Origin: Methanosphaerula palustris E1-9c
Lineage (GTDB): Archaea; Halobacteriota; Methanomicrobia; Methanomicrobiales; Methanospirillaceae
Reading direction: 5' to 3'
Length of the DNA stretch: 64,000 nt
Assembly: GCF_000021965.1 (NCBI RefSeq)
Contig: NC_011832.1
Span: forward strand, 930,001-994,000
Part shown: positions 55,863-64,000 of the stretch, one piece after another
Layout: each line of letters starts with the position of its first letter
Numbering within the stretch: the stretch's first letter is position 1
The notes under the pieces: model-generated
Told to the model about the DNA's origin: nothing
Seen by the model: only the letters and a program-made list of their open reading frames with translations
Database searches by the model: none
Position numbers and translations under genes: made by a program

Positions 55863-57443
55863 ATGGATAAAACTGAAATCTATCGGGAGATCCTCTCCCT
55901 CATCTCTTCTGAATCTGCAGATCCGTACCAAATCCTGCAGATCAAACGTGCAGTCTGTGGCCGCTATGAACTCCCGGAGGTGCCGAAGAACTCAGCGTTG
56001 CTCGCCGCAGCCCCTCCTGAAGAGTATGAACAGTTTCGGCGCCTGCTGCTGGTGAAACCGACCCGGACCCTCTCCGGGGTCGCACCGATCGCGGTGATGA
56101 CCTCTCCCTCTCCCTGTCCGCATGGGAAGTGTCTCCCCTGTCCGGGGGGTCCGGACCATCCGTTCAAATCCCCGCAGAGTTACACGGGTGAAGAGCCGGC
56201 CGCAAAGCGGGCACGTGAGCATAACTACGACCCGTATAACCAGGTCTTGGCCCGGCTCGATCAGTTCAGGCTGCTTGGCCACCACGTCGACAAGGCAGAA
56301 CTGATCGTGATGGGCGGTACGATGACCGCCCGGACCCCAGAGTACCAGGAGTCGTTCGTGGCAGCCTGTCTGCAGGCGATGAACGAGTCCGGGACCGGGG
56401 TTCGAAGAGAACTGCAGCCGCTGGAGACGGTTATGCAGGCGAACGAACGATCGGATGTCCGGTGCGTCGCCCTGACCTTTGAGACCCGGCCGGACTGGTC
56501 CAGACGGGAACATATCGACAGCATGCTCCGCCTCGGTGTCACCAAGGTTGAGCTTGGGGTTCAGCACCTGGACGACGAGATCCTCACCTTCAACCGTCGC
56601 GGCTGCACCGTCGCCGACATCGTGGAGGCGAACACGTCCCTCCGGGACGCCGGGATCAAGGTCGGGTTTCACATGATGCCGAACCTGCCCGGTTCGACGA
56701 TTGAGAAGGACCGGGCGATGTTCCGGACCCTCTTCGACGATCCTCGATTCCGACCGGACTTCCTGAAACTGTATCCCACGCTGGTCACACCCTATTCAGA
56801 GATCGAAGACCTGCTGAACCGGGGAGGGTATGCGCCGTATGCAGAGGACGATCTGATCGACCTGATCGCCTACGCCAAGGAACTCCTCCCTGAGTACGTC
56901 CGCCTCCAGCGGGTCCAGCGGGACATTCCCGCCAAGCTGATCGTTGCCGGCTCCCACCACAGCAACTTCCGGCAGCTGGCAGAGGGCCGGCTGCACGCCG
57001 CCGGAAAACGGTGCCGGTGCATCCGTTGTCGCGAGATAGGCCGCTACCCGCCGCCCAAAGGTGCAGTGGCTGGGATCCAGACCCTGGCCTACGACTGTTG
57101 CGGAGGGCGGGAGTTCTTCATATCGGCGGTGGCTGGCGACTCGCTGATTGGGTTCCTCCGGCTGCGGTTTCCGGGGAATCCCTGGCGTGAGGAACTGGCA
57201 GATGCAGCTCTGGTTCGCGAGCTGCATGTCTATGGAATGGTCGTCCCGATCGGCGATGAGGCTGAGCCTGCCGAGTACCAGCACCGACAGTTCGGGGTGC
57301 AACTGCTCGCCGAGGCGGAACGCCTGGCCGGCGACGCCGGTTTCTCTTCGCTCGCTATCATGAGCGGGATCGGGGTGCGCCCCTACTACCAGAGACAGGG
57401 ATATATGCGAACCGGCCCCTATATGGTAAAACGACTTGTATGA
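55863..57443 (+). CDS. tRNA uridine-34 5-carboxymethyl modification enzyme Elp3
   Basis: 526 residues. Radical-SAM cluster Cys85, Cys90, Cys93 in SPCPHGKCLPCPGG; the fold continues through VMGGTMTARTPEYQESFVAA and VELGVQHLDDEILTFNRRGC. The C-terminal GNAT acetyltransferase domain includes LHVYGMVVPIG, QHRQFGVQLLAEAERLAGDA and GVRPYYQRQGY. Archaeal Elp3 alone can form cm5U34 from acetyl-CoA. The stop overlaps the priS start (57440). Confidence 0.94.
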   Translation: MDKTEIYREILSLISSESADPYQILQIKRAVCGRYELPEVPKNSALLAAAPPEEYEQFRRLLLVKPTRTLSGVAPIAVMTSPSPCPHGKCLPCPGGPDHPFKSPQSYTGEEPAAKRAREHNYDPYNQVLARLDQFRLLGHHVDKAELIVMGGTMTARTPEYQESFVAACLQAMNESGTGVRRELQPLETVMQANERSDVRCVALTFETRPDWSRREHIDSMLRLGVTKVELGVQHLDDEILTFNRRGCTVADIVEANTSLRDAGIKVGFHMMPNLPGSTIEKDRAMFRTLFDDPRFRPDFLKLYPTLVTPYSEIEDLLNRGGYAPYAEDDLIDLIAYAKELLPEYVRLQRVQRDIPAKLIVAGSHHSNFRQLAEGRLHAAGKRCRCIRCREIGRYPPPKGAVAGIQTLAYDCCGGREFFISAVAGDSLIGFLRLRFPGNPWREELADAALVRELHVYGMVVPIGDEAEPAEYQHRQFGVQLLAEAERLAGDAGFSSLAIMSGIGVRPYYQRQGYMRTGPYMVKRLV

Positions 57444-58576
57444 GACCAGCCACCCTTGAGTTCATCAAACAGCAGTTCACCGGTTATTATCAGCGGGTCT
57501 ACCCGGTCACCCCTGATGCACTGCTGCAGCGGGAGTGGGGTTTCATCTTCTTTGATGCTGGCCGCGAGGTTCGGATGCGCAGGCATCTGGCCTTTGGGGA
57601 ACGGCAGGAACTCACCGAATATCTGAAGACGATGGTTCCTGCGCATGTCTTCTACTCGTCGGCATACTACGAGTCTCCCGGCGCGCCGACGATGGCGGAG
57701 AAGGGATGGTCGGGGGCCGACCTGATCTTCGATCTCGATGCAGATCATATCATGCACGGTTCGTACCAGGCGATGCTGGCACGGGTCAAGGAGGAGGTGC
57801 AGAAGCTGCTGGCCGTCCTGACCGACGAACTGGGGTTTTCGGAGAAGTACTGCGAGGTGGTCTTCTCCGGCGGGCGCGGGTACCATATCCATGTGAACGA
57901 CCTGGCGGTTCGTTCCTGGGGGAGTGCCGAACGGCGCGAGGTGGTCAACTATGTCTGCGGGATCGGTCTCGATCCCGGACTGCTGATCCGCGCTGGGACC
58001 GATCTGTCGACAGGCTGGCCCCGGCGGTACCTGGGCGCGCTGGACGGATATCTCGCCTGGTTGAAGGTAAAGAACCAGAAGGATGCCCTGCTCCATCTTT
58101 CGTCGATAAAGGGGGTTTCGCGAAGTTCTGCGGCAGGATTGCTCAAGTCCCTCGATCAGGTTCGTGCCACCATCGGGGGTGATCATCCGGAGAAGGTACT
58201 GGGCGACCGTGTCCTTCGGGCGGTCACGACGAATGATAACCCCGATTGGAAGAAGCGGTTGCAGGAGACCGGGGTGCAGGCCGATGAGCCGGTCACCACC
58301 GATATCAAGCGGCTGATCCGGATGCCGACCTCGCTCCATGGCGGGAGTGGTCTTCGGGTCGTTCCGCTCACCATCAGCGAAGTCCAGGAGTTCGATCCCC
58401 TGATCGATGCGGTCGTCTTTGGGGATCGGGACGTGCAGGTCACCGCTGAGAAGACGTTGACGGTGTCACTGCTGGGAAATACGTACGAGGTCAGTGCCGG
58501 TACACAGACGGTTCCTGAGGCCGTTGCCGTCTTCCTCTGCTGCAGAGGACTGGCCGAGATTGCAGAGGGGAGATAG
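57440..58576 (+). CDS. priS: DNA primase small (catalytic) subunit
   Basis: 378 residues. Catalytic Asp98 and Asp100 in GADLIFDLDADH; SGGRGYHIHVND is the nucleotide-binding loop; further PriS features include TDIKRLIRMPTSLHGGSGLR. With PriL (not in the window) it makes RNA/DNA primers. ATG 57440 overlaps the elp3 stop, and the GINS gene starts directly at 58577, one base after the TAG. Confidence 0.95.
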   Translation: MRPATLEFIKQQFTGYYQRVYPVTPDALLQREWGFIFFDAGREVRMRRHLAFGERQELTEYLKTMVPAHVFYSSAYYESPGAPTMAEKGWSGADLIFDLDADHIMHGSYQAMLARVKEEVQKLLAVLTDELGFSEKYCEVVFSGGRGYHIHVNDLAVRSWGSAERREVVNYVCGIGLDPGLLIRAGTDLSTGWPRRYLGALDGYLAWLKVKNQKDALLHLSSIKGVSRSSAAGLLKSLDQVRATIGGDHPEKVLGDRVLRAVTTNDNPDWKKRLQETGVQADEPVTTDIKRLIRMPTSLHGGSGLRVVPLTISEVQEFDPLIDAVVFGDRDVQVTAEKTLTVSLLGNTYEVSAGTQTVPEAVAVFLCCRGLAEIAEGR

Positions 58577-59215
58577 ATGGAACTGGAACTGGATGAGCTG
58601 CGCATAATTCTGCTTAAAGAACGGGAAAGCGGGAAACTGACCCAGATCCCGCCTGACCTCTATCAGAACGCCTCGGCGTCTCTGGCAGCGCTGATCAAGA
58701 CTCTGTATGCCAGTGAGGACCGGTTCTTCTCTGTCCAGGCACAGTTGACGATGGAGGAGGTCAACAGCATTCGTGAGACGATACAGGACATCTTCCGGAT
58801 GCGTGCTGAAAAGATCCTTCTCCTCGCGAATGCCGAGGCTGAGGGGGAGACGGCTGCTCGCGATGAGGTGAAGAAGATGCTCGTCTCTGAACGGCAGATG
58901 TATCGGGAGATCACCGAGTCCGTACAGGCCTGCAGGCGGGAACTGCTCGACGCCGCCAGCGACCCTGAGACCTTGGCATCCGGGCATTCCGGGATTGATG
59001 CGATGACCGAAGAAGGTCCCGGTTCTCTCTCCGGGGTGGCCGAAGATCGGCCATCCCTGGTGCTGGCGCGGATACTCGAGGATGTCGAGCCGTTTATGGC
59101 GGTTGATGGGAGGGTTTATAACCTCCTAAAAGAAGATCTGGTGACACTTCCTGAACAGAACGCAGAGGTTCTGCGCGAACGCAACATACTCTTAAGTATC
59201 GGGCTTCACAAATAA
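58577..59215 (+). CDS. GINS complex subunit
   Basis: 212 residues. An A-domain helical bundle (ELDELRIILLKERESGKLTQ; EVNSIRETIQDIFRMRAEKI) then a small beta B-domain at the end (FMAVDGRVYNLLKEDLVTLP), the order of the Gins51/15-type archaeal subunit. It supports CMG replicative helicase assembly. Position beside priS is the usual archaeal context. Confidence 0.88.
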   Translation: MELELDELRIILLKERESGKLTQIPPDLYQNASASLAALIKTLYASEDRFFSVQAQLTMEEVNSIRETIQDIFRMRAEKILLLANAEAEGETAARDEVKKMLVSERQMYREITESVQACRRELLDAASDPETLASGHSGIDAMTEEGPGSLSGVAEDRPSLVLARILEDVEPFMAVDGRVYNLLKEDLVTLPEQNAEVLRERNILLSIGLHK

Positions 59216-59251
59216 TATTGCTGTTTGGAAGACAAGTGAGGGACTATATTC

Positions 59252-59530
59252 ATGAAGATGCCAGGTAAATTCAAAACCTACTGCCCGTTCTGCAAGAATC
59301 ACCAGATGCATGAGGTCGAGAAGGTTAAGAAGGGGAAGAGAAACGGGCTGCACTGGATTGACCGGCAGAAGGACCACAGAGGGAAGGTCGGAAATATGGG
59401 TAAGTATTCGAAGGTTCCTGGTGGCGACAAGCCGACCAAGAAGATCAATGTCAGGTACAGATGCCTGACCTGCGGGAAAGCCCACCTGCGCAAGGGATTC
59501 AGAGTAGCTAAATTCGAACTGACGGAGTGA
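59252..59530 (+). CDS. 50S ribosomal protein L44e
   Basis: 92 residues. Zinc-binding CPFC (residues 11-14) and CLTCGK; the basic RNA-binding middle KKGKRNGLHWIDRQKDHRG matches L44e, which binds near the E site of the large subunit. ATG 59252 follows GTGAGGGAC. Confidence 0.95.
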   Translation: MKMPGKFKTYCPFCKNHQMHEVEKVKKGKRNGLHWIDRQKDHRGKVGNMGKYSKVPGGDKPTKKINVRYRCLTCGKAHLRKGFRVAKFELTE

Positions 59531-59534
59531 TCCT

Positions 59535-59723
59535 GTGGTACGACTATACAGAGAGAACAGATCAAAATTTTACCGGGTCAAGTGCCCTGACTGCGAGAAT
59601 GAACAGATAATCTTTGAGAAGGCAAGCACCGTCGTAGACTGTGTTGTCTGTGGACATGTCCTTGCCGAACCGCGCGGTGGACGAGCCGCTCTCAAGGCAG
59701 AGATCCTGGCCGAACTTGAGTGA
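59535..59723 (+). CDS. 30S ribosomal protein S27e
   Basis: 62 residues from GTG 59535. Zinc finger CPDCENEQIIFEKASTVVDC with CVVCG completes the four Cys; the rest matches the S27e family. It overlaps no neighbour; aIF2-alpha follows by 8 bp. Confidence 0.95.
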   Translation: MVRLYRENRSKFYRVKCPDCENEQIIFEKASTVVDCVVCGHVLAEPRGGRAALKAEILAELE

Positions 59724-59730
59724 TCAGATT

Positions 59731-60516
59731 ATGCATGAGAGAGACTGGCCTGAAGAGGGAGAACTGGTCGTCTGCACCGTCGCGACAGTCAAGGACTTCG
59801 TCGCGTTTGTGCAGCTCGACGAGTATCACGGTCGAGAAGGCCTGATCCCGATCTCAGAGATTGCAACCGGGTGGATCAAGTACATCCGGGACCACATCTC
59901 TGAAGGGCAGAAGATCGTCTGCAAGGTTCTGCATGTCGATACCCAGAAAGGTCATATCGATCTCTCTCTCAAGGATGTCAACGATCATCAGCGGCGCGAA
60001 AAGATCTGTGAATGGAAGAATGAGCAGAAGGCACATAAATGGATCGAATTCGCTGCTGAGGCCTCCGGCGCTTCCATTGAGGAGATCGAGAACGCCCTGT
60101 ACCATGAGTACGGCGTCCTCTTCGTCCCCTTTGAGGAGATGGTGACCAATGAGCCGTCGATCCGTGAGAAGGTCTCTCTCTCTAAAGAGATTCTCGATGC
60201 ACTGATCGCCGTTGCCCATGAGAATGTGAAGATCCCGAAGGTCACGGTCAGCGGAGTGCTGCACCTGACCTCGACAAAGCCTGACGGAGTGAATGTGATC
60301 CGACGTGCTCTGCGCAGTGCAGAGCCGAAGATCCCCGACGTCGGCATCGATATCTTCTACATCGGCGCACCCAAGTACGGTATCAAGATCACGGCCCCCG
60401 ATTACAAGACTGCACAGAAGGCGATCGACCGCGCAGCAGCAGCAGCGGTGGGTGTCGTCGAGCGTGCAGGTGGCGAGGCCAAGTTTGTGCGCAAGCAGAA
60501 GTCTGGTAAGGTCTGA
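59731..60516 (+). CDS. Translation initiation factor aIF2 alpha subunit
   Basis: 261 residues from ATG 59731 (MHERDWPEEGELVVCTVATV). An S1-type OB domain (residues 10-85; GLIPISEIATGWIKYIRD), helical middle (WIEFAAEASGASIEEIENAL) and C-terminal alpha/beta domain (GIDIFYIGAPKYGIKITAPD). It binds initiator tRNA with aIF2 gamma/beta. Its TGA overlaps the nop10 ATG. Confidence 0.95.
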   Translation: MHERDWPEEGELVVCTVATVKDFVAFVQLDEYHGREGLIPISEIATGWIKYIRDHISEGQKIVCKVLHVDTQKGHIDLSLKDVNDHQRREKICEWKNEQKAHKWIEFAAEASGASIEEIENALYHEYGVLFVPFEEMVTNEPSIREKVSLSKEILDALIAVAHENVKIPKVTVSGVLHLTSTKPDGVNVIRRALRSAEPKIPDVGIDIFYIGAPKYGIKITAPDYKTAQKAIDRAAAAAVGVVERAGGEAKFVRKQKSGKV

Positions 60517-60665
60517 TGAAGGGCCGGATCAGGCGCTGTTCTGCTGATCACACCTATACGCTCGCTGCGCAGTGCCCGGTCTGTAAAGAACCGACCGAGA
60601 CTGCGCATCCTGCCCGTTATTCCCCGGAAGATAGATACGGGCTATACCGTAGACTGGTGCGATGA
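60516..60665 (+). CDS. H/ACA RNP protein Nop10
   Basis: 49 residues, starts ATG overlapping the aIF2-alpha stop and ends overlapping the next ATG. MKGRIRRCSADHTYTLAAQC, then CPVCKE, then YSPEDRYGLYRRL. The single CPVC with the upstream Cys matches Nop10, which with Cbf5/Gar1 forms the pseudouridine synthase core. Confidence 0.92.
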   Translation: MKGRIRRCSADHTYTLAAQCPVCKEPTETAHPARYSPEDRYGLYRRLVR

Positions 60666-61432
60666 TGGAGCAGGTCACAGTAACTTTTTTTGGGGACCCT
60701 TTTAGGAATAACGACCGTGAGGTCACGGGTTCCGCGATTATGATCGAAGGACTTCCCGGGATCGGTCAGGTCGGCAAGGTGGTGGCAGATTATCTGATCG
60801 AGGAACTCCATGCCGAGAAGATTGCCGAGATCCATTCAATCTTCTTCCCTCCCCAGGTGATCCTTTTGGATGGCGGGACGGTCCGGCTGGTAGGGAATGA
60901 GGTCTATCGATACCGGACCGCAGAACAGCTGGTCTACTTCCTGGTCGGCGACTGTCAGAGCCTCTCAAACGAGGGGCACTACCTCCTTGCCGAGCAGTAC
61001 TTGCAGATCGCAGCCCGTCTCGGAGTCACCAGGATCTATACGCTCGGTGGTTACGGAGTCGGCCACCTGGTCGACGAGCCGCGGGTGCTCTGCGCGGTTA
61101 ATGATCCCGCACTCCGTGGGCCGGTCGAGGAGGCAGGCGGGATCTTCACCCGGGACGAGCCCGGGGGAGGTATCGTCGGCGCTGCCGGGCTGTTGCTCGG
61201 CCTCGGTGCCGGCCAGGGGATCGATGGAATCTGTCTGATGGGGGAGACCTCGGGATATCTGATCGATCCCAAGAGTGCCCATAACCTCCTCTCCCTGCTC
61301 TGCAGGGTCACCGGGCTGGTGGTGGATACGAGCCGGCTGCATGAACGGGCCGATGACCTGGAGCAGGTGCTCGCCGAGGTGCGTGAGAGCGAACAGGTCA
61401 GAACGAACGATGAGCTGCGGTACATTGGGTAA
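60662..61432 (+). CDS. PAC2-family proteasome assembly chaperone-like protein
   Basis: 256 residues. SAIMIEGLPGIGQVGKVVAD, EIHSIFFPPQVILLDGGTVR, and EETSGYLIDPKSA-type late motif (GETSGYLIDPKSAHNLL) are those of archaeal PAC2/DUF75 (PbaA/B-like) proteins, which help assemble 20S proteasome alpha rings. ATG 60662 overlaps nop10. PAN lies 18 kb away. Confidence 0.88.
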   Translation: MMEQVTVTFFGDPFRNNDREVTGSAIMIEGLPGIGQVGKVVADYLIEELHAEKIAEIHSIFFPPQVILLDGGTVRLVGNEVYRYRTAEQLVYFLVGDCQSLSNEGHYLLAEQYLQIAARLGVTRIYTLGGYGVGHLVDEPRVLCAVNDPALRGPVEEAGGIFTRDEPGGGIVGAAGLLLGLGAGQGIDGICLMGETSGYLIDPKSAHNLLSLLCRVTGLVVDTSRLHERADDLEQVLAEVRESEQVRTNDELRYIG

Positions 61433-61437
61433 CTGAC

Positions 61438-62556
61438 ATGCATCTCCGTGCCGATCTGCACATCCACTCGCCGTTCGCGCTGGCAGTCTCGAAGCATATG
61501 CTCCCCGAGCAACTGCTCGCTTCTTCAGCGATCAAGGGGATCCAGGTCATCGGGACCGGCGACGGTCTCCACCCGACCTGGCGTTCGCTCTGGCGTGAGC
61601 ACCTCGTCAACCCGGAAGGTATCTGTGTGGTCCCGACCGCCGAGGTCGAGGGGCTGCACCGGATTCATCACCTGATCCTGATGGAGGACTTTGATCAGTG
61701 TGGTGCACTGCATGACCTGCTGAAGCCGTACAGCAGCAACATCGACCGGAACGGCCGGCCGCAGGTCAAACTGGATGGTGAGGAGATCGCTGCCCATGTT
61801 CATTCGGTGGGGGGTATGATCGGTCCTGCCCATGCATTCACCCCCTGGACCTCGCTCTTTGCAACCTATGATCATATCAGGGACTGCTATGGAGACGAGC
61901 CGATCGATCTCCTCGAACTCGGTCTCAGTGCCGATTCATCGTACGGGGCAGGGATCAGCGAACTGCGCCAGGTTCCGTTCCTCTCGAACTCCGATGCCCA
62001 CTCCCCGCAGACCAACAAGTTCGGTCGTGAGTTCAACCTGCTCGATGTCAACGACCTGACCCCTCGGGCTGTCCTCTCTGCAATCAGGGAGCAGCGGATC
62101 CTGATGAATGCGGGGTTCTTTCCTGAGGAGGGGAAGTATAACCGGACGGCCTGTATCGAGTGCCTGCACCAGTACACGCTGGAGGAGGCGATCGCCCACC
62201 ACTGGCGGTGTCCTGTTGACGGGGCACGCATCAAGAAGGGGGTTGCCGACCGTGCGCGTGAACTGACTGACGGTCCTTCGTCTCATCGTCCGCCCTACCT
62301 GCACCTGATCCCACTATCGGAGATTATCCAGCGGGTGCTCGGGACCGCCTCCCCCTCGGCAAAGAAGGTGCAACGTCTCTATAATGAGTTTATATCCCGG
62401 TTCGGGGACGAGATCACCGTGTTGATAGATACTCCAGAAGATGAGATCAGCATAATAAACCCTGCGGTCGGGGCGGCGGTGCAGGCTCTTCGGGCGGGGA
62501 AGGTCGAGCTGCACCCCGGTGGCGGCGGTTCGTACGGTTCTTTTTCCTTCCGATAA
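61438..62556 (+). CDS. Endonuclease Q
   Basis: 372 residues. PHP metal sites DLHIHSPFALAV, VIGTGDGLHP, VEGLHRIHHLIL, GGMIGPAHAF and LSNSDAHSPQT; then a C-terminal zinc finger (CIECLH...CPVDGARIKKGVADRA). Endonuclease Q nicks DNA 5' of deaminated bases, uracil, hypoxanthine and AP sites, giving repair in an archaeon without relying only on glycosylases. ATG 61438 follows the PAC2 stop by 5 bp. Confidence 0.92.
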   Translation: MHLRADLHIHSPFALAVSKHMLPEQLLASSAIKGIQVIGTGDGLHPTWRSLWREHLVNPEGICVVPTAEVEGLHRIHHLILMEDFDQCGALHDLLKPYSSNIDRNGRPQVKLDGEEIAAHVHSVGGMIGPAHAFTPWTSLFATYDHIRDCYGDEPIDLLELGLSADSSYGAGISELRQVPFLSNSDAHSPQTNKFGREFNLLDVNDLTPRAVLSAIREQRILMNAGFFPEEGKYNRTACIECLHQYTLEEAIAHHWRCPVDGARIKKGVADRARELTDGPSSHRPPYLHLIPLSEIIQRVLGTASPSAKKVQRLYNEFISRFGDEITVLIDTPEDEISIINPAVGAAVQALRAGKVELHPGGGGSYGSFSFR

Positions 62557-62588
62557 TGAGTAAAGATTATTGGAGAAGCGCCACCAAT

Positions 62589-62780
62589 ATGATACCAATG
62601 CTCAAGATTCATCGCGATGTGTGTGGATATTGTGGGGCCTGCGTGTCGGTCTGTCCAGAAGGCGCCCTCGAACTGATCGATGCCTACCTGACGGTGGATG
62701 AGTCCTGCCGTACCTGTGGGATCTGCGTTAAGGCCTGCCCGCTCGGAGCCCTGGAGGTTATCAATGAAGACAGAGTATGA
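62589..62780 (+). CDS. 2[4Fe-4S] ferredoxin
   Basis: 63 residues from ATG 62589 ([10 protein letters not shown]); ATG 62556 would add 11 residues of unlikely content. Two clusters: [12 protein letters not shown] and [12 protein letters not shown]. Its end overlaps the reductase start at 62764 by 17 nt, so the pair likely supplies electrons to the reductase. Confidence 0.9.
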   Translation: MIPMLKIHRDVCGYCGACVSVCPEGALELIDAYLTVDESCRTCGICVKACPLGALEVINEDRV

Positions 62781-63963
62781 TATCCTGATCATCGGGGCCG
62801 GTCCTGGTGGGGCTATGGCTGCGAAGACCGCAGCAGAAGAGGGGCTCTCGGTTCTTATGGTCGAGAAGCGGCCCGCGATCGGTACGCCGGTCAGATGTGC
62901 TGAGGGTGTCGGGAAGGAACTGCTCCATGAATTCATCGGGCCTGATCCCGCCTGGATCTCTGCAGATATCGAGCGAGCCACGATTGTCGGCCCGGATGGT
63001 ACCTCGATGTCCCTTGAGGCACAGAGGGCCGGCAACGAGGTCGGGTATATCCTGGACCGGAAGGTCTTCGATCGTGCACTGGTCTGGCAGGCGGCCGAGG
63101 CCGGCGCCGAGGTACAGGTGAAGACCCGGGCGATCGCACCGATCCTTGAGAACGGTTTTGTCAGGGGAGCACGGCTGCAGGGGTATGGCACGACGACCGA
63201 TGTCCGGGCCAAGGTCGTGATCGCGGCGGACGGAGTCGAGTCCAAGTTTGCCCGGTGGTGCGGTGTGGACACCGCGGTTCCAGTGAATGAGATTGAGACC
63301 TGTGCCCAGTACCTGCTGACCGATATCGATATCGATGAGTCGGCGACGGTCTTTTACCTGGGGAACGAGATCGCTCCCGAGGGCTATGCCTGGGTCTTCC
63401 CGAAGGGGAAGCGGACGGCGAATGTCGGGCTCGGAATCAGCGGGAAGAAGAATCTGCCCGGCAACCGACCGATCGACTATCTGAACCGGTTCGTCGAAAA
63501 GAACTTCCCGAACGGGAAGACGATCGAGTGTATCGTCGGCGGTGTTTCGGTCTGCACGCCGCTGGCCTCCACGGTCAGCGACGGTCTGATGATCGTCGGT
63601 GATGCGGCCAGGATCAGCGATCCGCTGACGGGTGGCGGCATCTACAACGCCATGTACTCGGGGAGGCTCGCAGCCCAGGTCGCGATTGAGTGTATCAAAC
63701 GCGGCGACTGCAGCCGGGCAGCACTGGCTGCCTATGACCAGCAGTGGCGTGTGTCGGCGATGGGGAAGGCCCTGGACCGCAACTACAAGATCAAGGAGTA
63801 CTTCATCAGACAGAGCGATGAGAAACTGAACGCACTGGCCCATTCGTTCAAGAAGATCAATATGGAGAAGTTCTCAACGCTCGAATTGATCAAGGAACTG
63901 ATCAAACATAATCCAAAACTCCTCTTTGAACTGAAGACGCTGCGGGACTCACTCAACTCCTGA
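62764..63963 (+). CDS. Geranylgeranyl reductase (archaeal lipid saturation)
   Basis: 399 residues. FAD-binding [20 protein letters not shown], the substrate loop [37 protein letters not shown] and [20 protein letters not shown]. The enzyme reduces geranylgeranyl chains of archaeal membrane lipids, using reduced ferredoxin. A ferredoxin gene overlaps it immediately upstream. A T-rich terminator follows. Confidence 0.93.
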   Translation: MKTEYDILIIGAGPGGAMAAKTAAEEGLSVLMVEKRPAIGTPVRCAEGVGKELLHEFIGPDPAWISADIERATIVGPDGTSMSLEAQRAGNEVGYILDRKVFDRALVWQAAEAGAEVQVKTRAIAPILENGFVRGARLQGYGTTTDVRAKVVIAADGVESKFARWCGVDTAVPVNEIETCAQYLLTDIDIDESATVFYLGNEIAPEGYAWVFPKGKRTANVGLGISGKKNLPGNRPIDYLNRFVEKNFPNGKTIECIVGGVSVCTPLASTVSDGLMIVGDAARISDPLTGGGIYNAMYSGRLAAQVAIECIKRGDCSRAALAAYDQQWRVSAMGKALDRNYKIKEYFIRQSDEKLNALAHSFKKINMEKFSTLELIKELIKHNPKLLFELKTLRDSLNS

Positions 63964-63984
63964 TGCGTCTGAGGAGCAATATTC

Positions 63985-63991
63985 TTTTTTT
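63985..63991 (+). terminator. T-rich terminator after the geranylgeranyl reductase gene
   Basis: A run of seven T residues about 20 bp past the stop codon. Confidence 0.4.
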
Positions 63992-64000
63992 GGTATGCTG

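Noticed and set aside
1-64000. tRNA or rRNA genes
   Set aside because: I saw no convincing cloverleaf T-loop signatures or rRNA segments on reading, but a covariance search was not possible.

Overview
The window is a stretch of a methanogen-type archaeal chromosome, most likely order Methanomicrobiales (Methanoregula/Methanosphaerula-like; an inference from gene content and moderately high GC, not a database result). Archaeal markers are sn-glycerol-1-phosphate dehydrogenase, PriS, GINS, L44e, S27e, aIF2-alpha, Nop10, endonuclease Q, PAN, aMBF1, archaeal-type ProS, Elp3 and a geranylgeranyl reductase. Promoters look archaeal (TATA-like boxes about 25-40 nt upstream, some apparently leaderless), apart from one block with bacterial-style signals.

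Layout. 0-9.7 kb: a start-less type I restriction R-subunit fragment, a small membrane protein, a YcaC-like isochorismatase-fold hydrolase, a deletion-derived remnant of a DNA methyltransferase, a secreted PKD/CBM surface protein, and a large multi-PAS histidine kinase with an internal duplication and a probable N-terminal frameshift. 9.7-26.4 kb: an accessory island. It holds a DUF4062/ATPase/HTH protein, a HicA-like toxin-type gene overlapping a 353-aa partner, a DUF6978 + DUF1828/1829 pair, five copies of a GC-rich palindromic repeat, decayed IS256, IS1634-like and ISH3-like transposases, a very AT-rich 1002-aa AAA+ ATPase with a sugar-kinase-like N-terminus, a bacterial-looking GntR-MFS pair, and a frameshifted DNA methyltransferase whose remnant also lies at 2.2 kb. 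26.6-35.5 kb: small membrane and lipoprotein genes, a BaiN-type flavoprotein, a nucleotide-sugar dehydrogenase, a zinc-ribbon transglutaminase-like protein, and a response-regulator/PAS/kinase protein coupled to a small Cys-containing protein.

35.5-44.1 kb: a decayed helical gene, the mutS-mutL mismatch-repair operon, an ACT-ACT-metallo-beta-lactamase fusion, and divergent PAN and aMBF1. 44.2-50.2 kb: a repeat-containing lipoprotein, ferritin, a coupled FAD oxidoreductase/glycosyltransferase pair, a TPR protein and a zinc-ribbon protein. 50.2-55.5 kb: proS, a SpoIIM-like/DUF63 membrane pair, egsA with UPF0179, and an ADP-ribosylglycohydrolase. 55.6-64 kb: a dense core operon (UPF0058, elp3, priS, GINS, L44e, S27e, aIF2-alpha, nop10, PAC2-type proteasome-assembly homologue, endonuclease Q, ferredoxin, geranylgeranyl reductase) with many stop/start overlaps.

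The best candidate for an undescribed system is the 18.15-21.16 kb AAA+ protein and the island around it, where toxin-like, DUF-pair and methylation genes sit between repeats and transposon remains.
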